Source: an uncultured Bacteroides sp. (GTDB lineage: Bacteria; Bacteroidota; Bacteroidia; Bacteroidales; Bacteroidaceae). From it: a stretch of 64,000 nucleotides of DNA. Shown here one piece after another: positions 63,872 to 64,000 of the stretch (the stretch's first letter is position 1; each line of letters opens with the position of its first letter). The notes under the pieces were generated by a model. That model saw nothing but the letters and a program-made list of their open reading frames with translations. It was not told the origin of the DNA and made no database searches. Made by a program: the position numbers and the translations under genes. Location: the NCBI GenBank assembly GCA_949296575.1, contig CASFPE010000012.1, positions 57,755 through 121,754 of the forward strand, written 5' to 3'.

Positions 63872-64000
63872 TGGGGGGGGCCCCCGCCGGGGCGGGGGGT
63901 GTGTTTTTTGAAAAAAAAAAAAAAAAAATAAATTTTTTTTTTTTTTGTTGGGTGGGGGGGGGGGGGGGGCGCCTGGGGGGGAGGGGAGGGGAAAAAAAAA
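63872..64000. other. Homopolymer noise at contig end
   Basis: From about 63872 the sequence becomes runs of G, C, A and T with little else, including G runs of 15 or more. This is not plausible genomic DNA after a clean nifJ stop and is best read as a sequencing or assembly artefact. Confidence 0.9.

Overview
The window looks like a contig from a gut-type Bacteroidales genome (phylum Bacteroidota). The supporting signs are a SusC/SusD pair, many exported exo-glycosidases (GH36, GH2, GH92, GH3, GH105), a ribosomal protein S16 with a long acidic/Ala-rich tail, few Shine-Dalgarno sites, and promoters of the Bacteroides type (TTTG near -33, TAnnTTTG near -7). I cannot place the genus. The last 130 bases or so are homopolymer noise and look like a bad contig end.

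Layout. 1-10.9 kb (+): the tail of a glycan-utilization cluster with a GH36 alpha-galactosidase (cut by the left edge), a GH2, a GH92 alpha-mannosidase, a GH3 with PA14 domain and an SGNH O-acetylesterase. 11.2 kb: ferritin. 11.7-17.8 kb (-): an operon of OPT transporter, exported alpha/beta esterase and a LacZ-type GH2. 17.8-18.0 kb: a truncated C5-cytosine methyltransferase. 18.4-22.4 kb (+): tatA, tatC and a Dna2-like nuclease-helicase. 22.5-29.6 kb: ADP-ribosylglycohydrolase, tRNA-Leu(CAA), mannose-1-phosphate guanylyltransferase, greA-HIT, a TlpA-like lipoprotein without CxxC, pnp. 29.7-31.9 kb: tRNA-Pro(GGG), an unknown protein, rpsP. 32.4-37.8 kb: a divergent uronate locus with EIIC, a signal-peptide-bearing KduI and ExuT on the minus strand and a GH105 on the plus strand. 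38.0-44.7 kb (+): SusC, SusD, a small lipoprotein and a secreted protein. 44.7-49.4 kb: a small accessory island with two toxin-antitoxin units made by tandem duplication, short palindromes, a kinase-like mobile-element remnant and a DUF4143-type ATPase. 49.4-54.3 kb (-): exoA, hisS, a C1-family peptidase and an Xaa-Pro aminopeptidase. 54.4-63.8 kb: patatin phospholipase, outer-membrane barrel, GH10-like exported protein, ATP-grasp-like protein, a second AAA ATPase and pyruvate:ferredoxin oxidoreductase.

How the genes work together. The left cluster trims oligosaccharides in the periplasm. The 32-38 kb locus fits use of unsaturated uronides: GH105 frees a 4,5-unsaturated uronate, KduI isomerises the spontaneous product, and ExuT and/or the orphan EIIC import it. 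KduI here carries a secretion signal, so this step may run in the periplasm.

The most unusual signal is not a gene. Several intergenic gaps are built from short runs of motifs phased at exactly 21 or 22 bp. In two divergent gaps (18.10-18.34 kb and 55.94-56.11 kb) each run has its own motif. In three convergent gaps (23.4, 32.2 and 49.3 kb) a shared hairpin-forming repeat family with similar periodicity sits between the gene ends.
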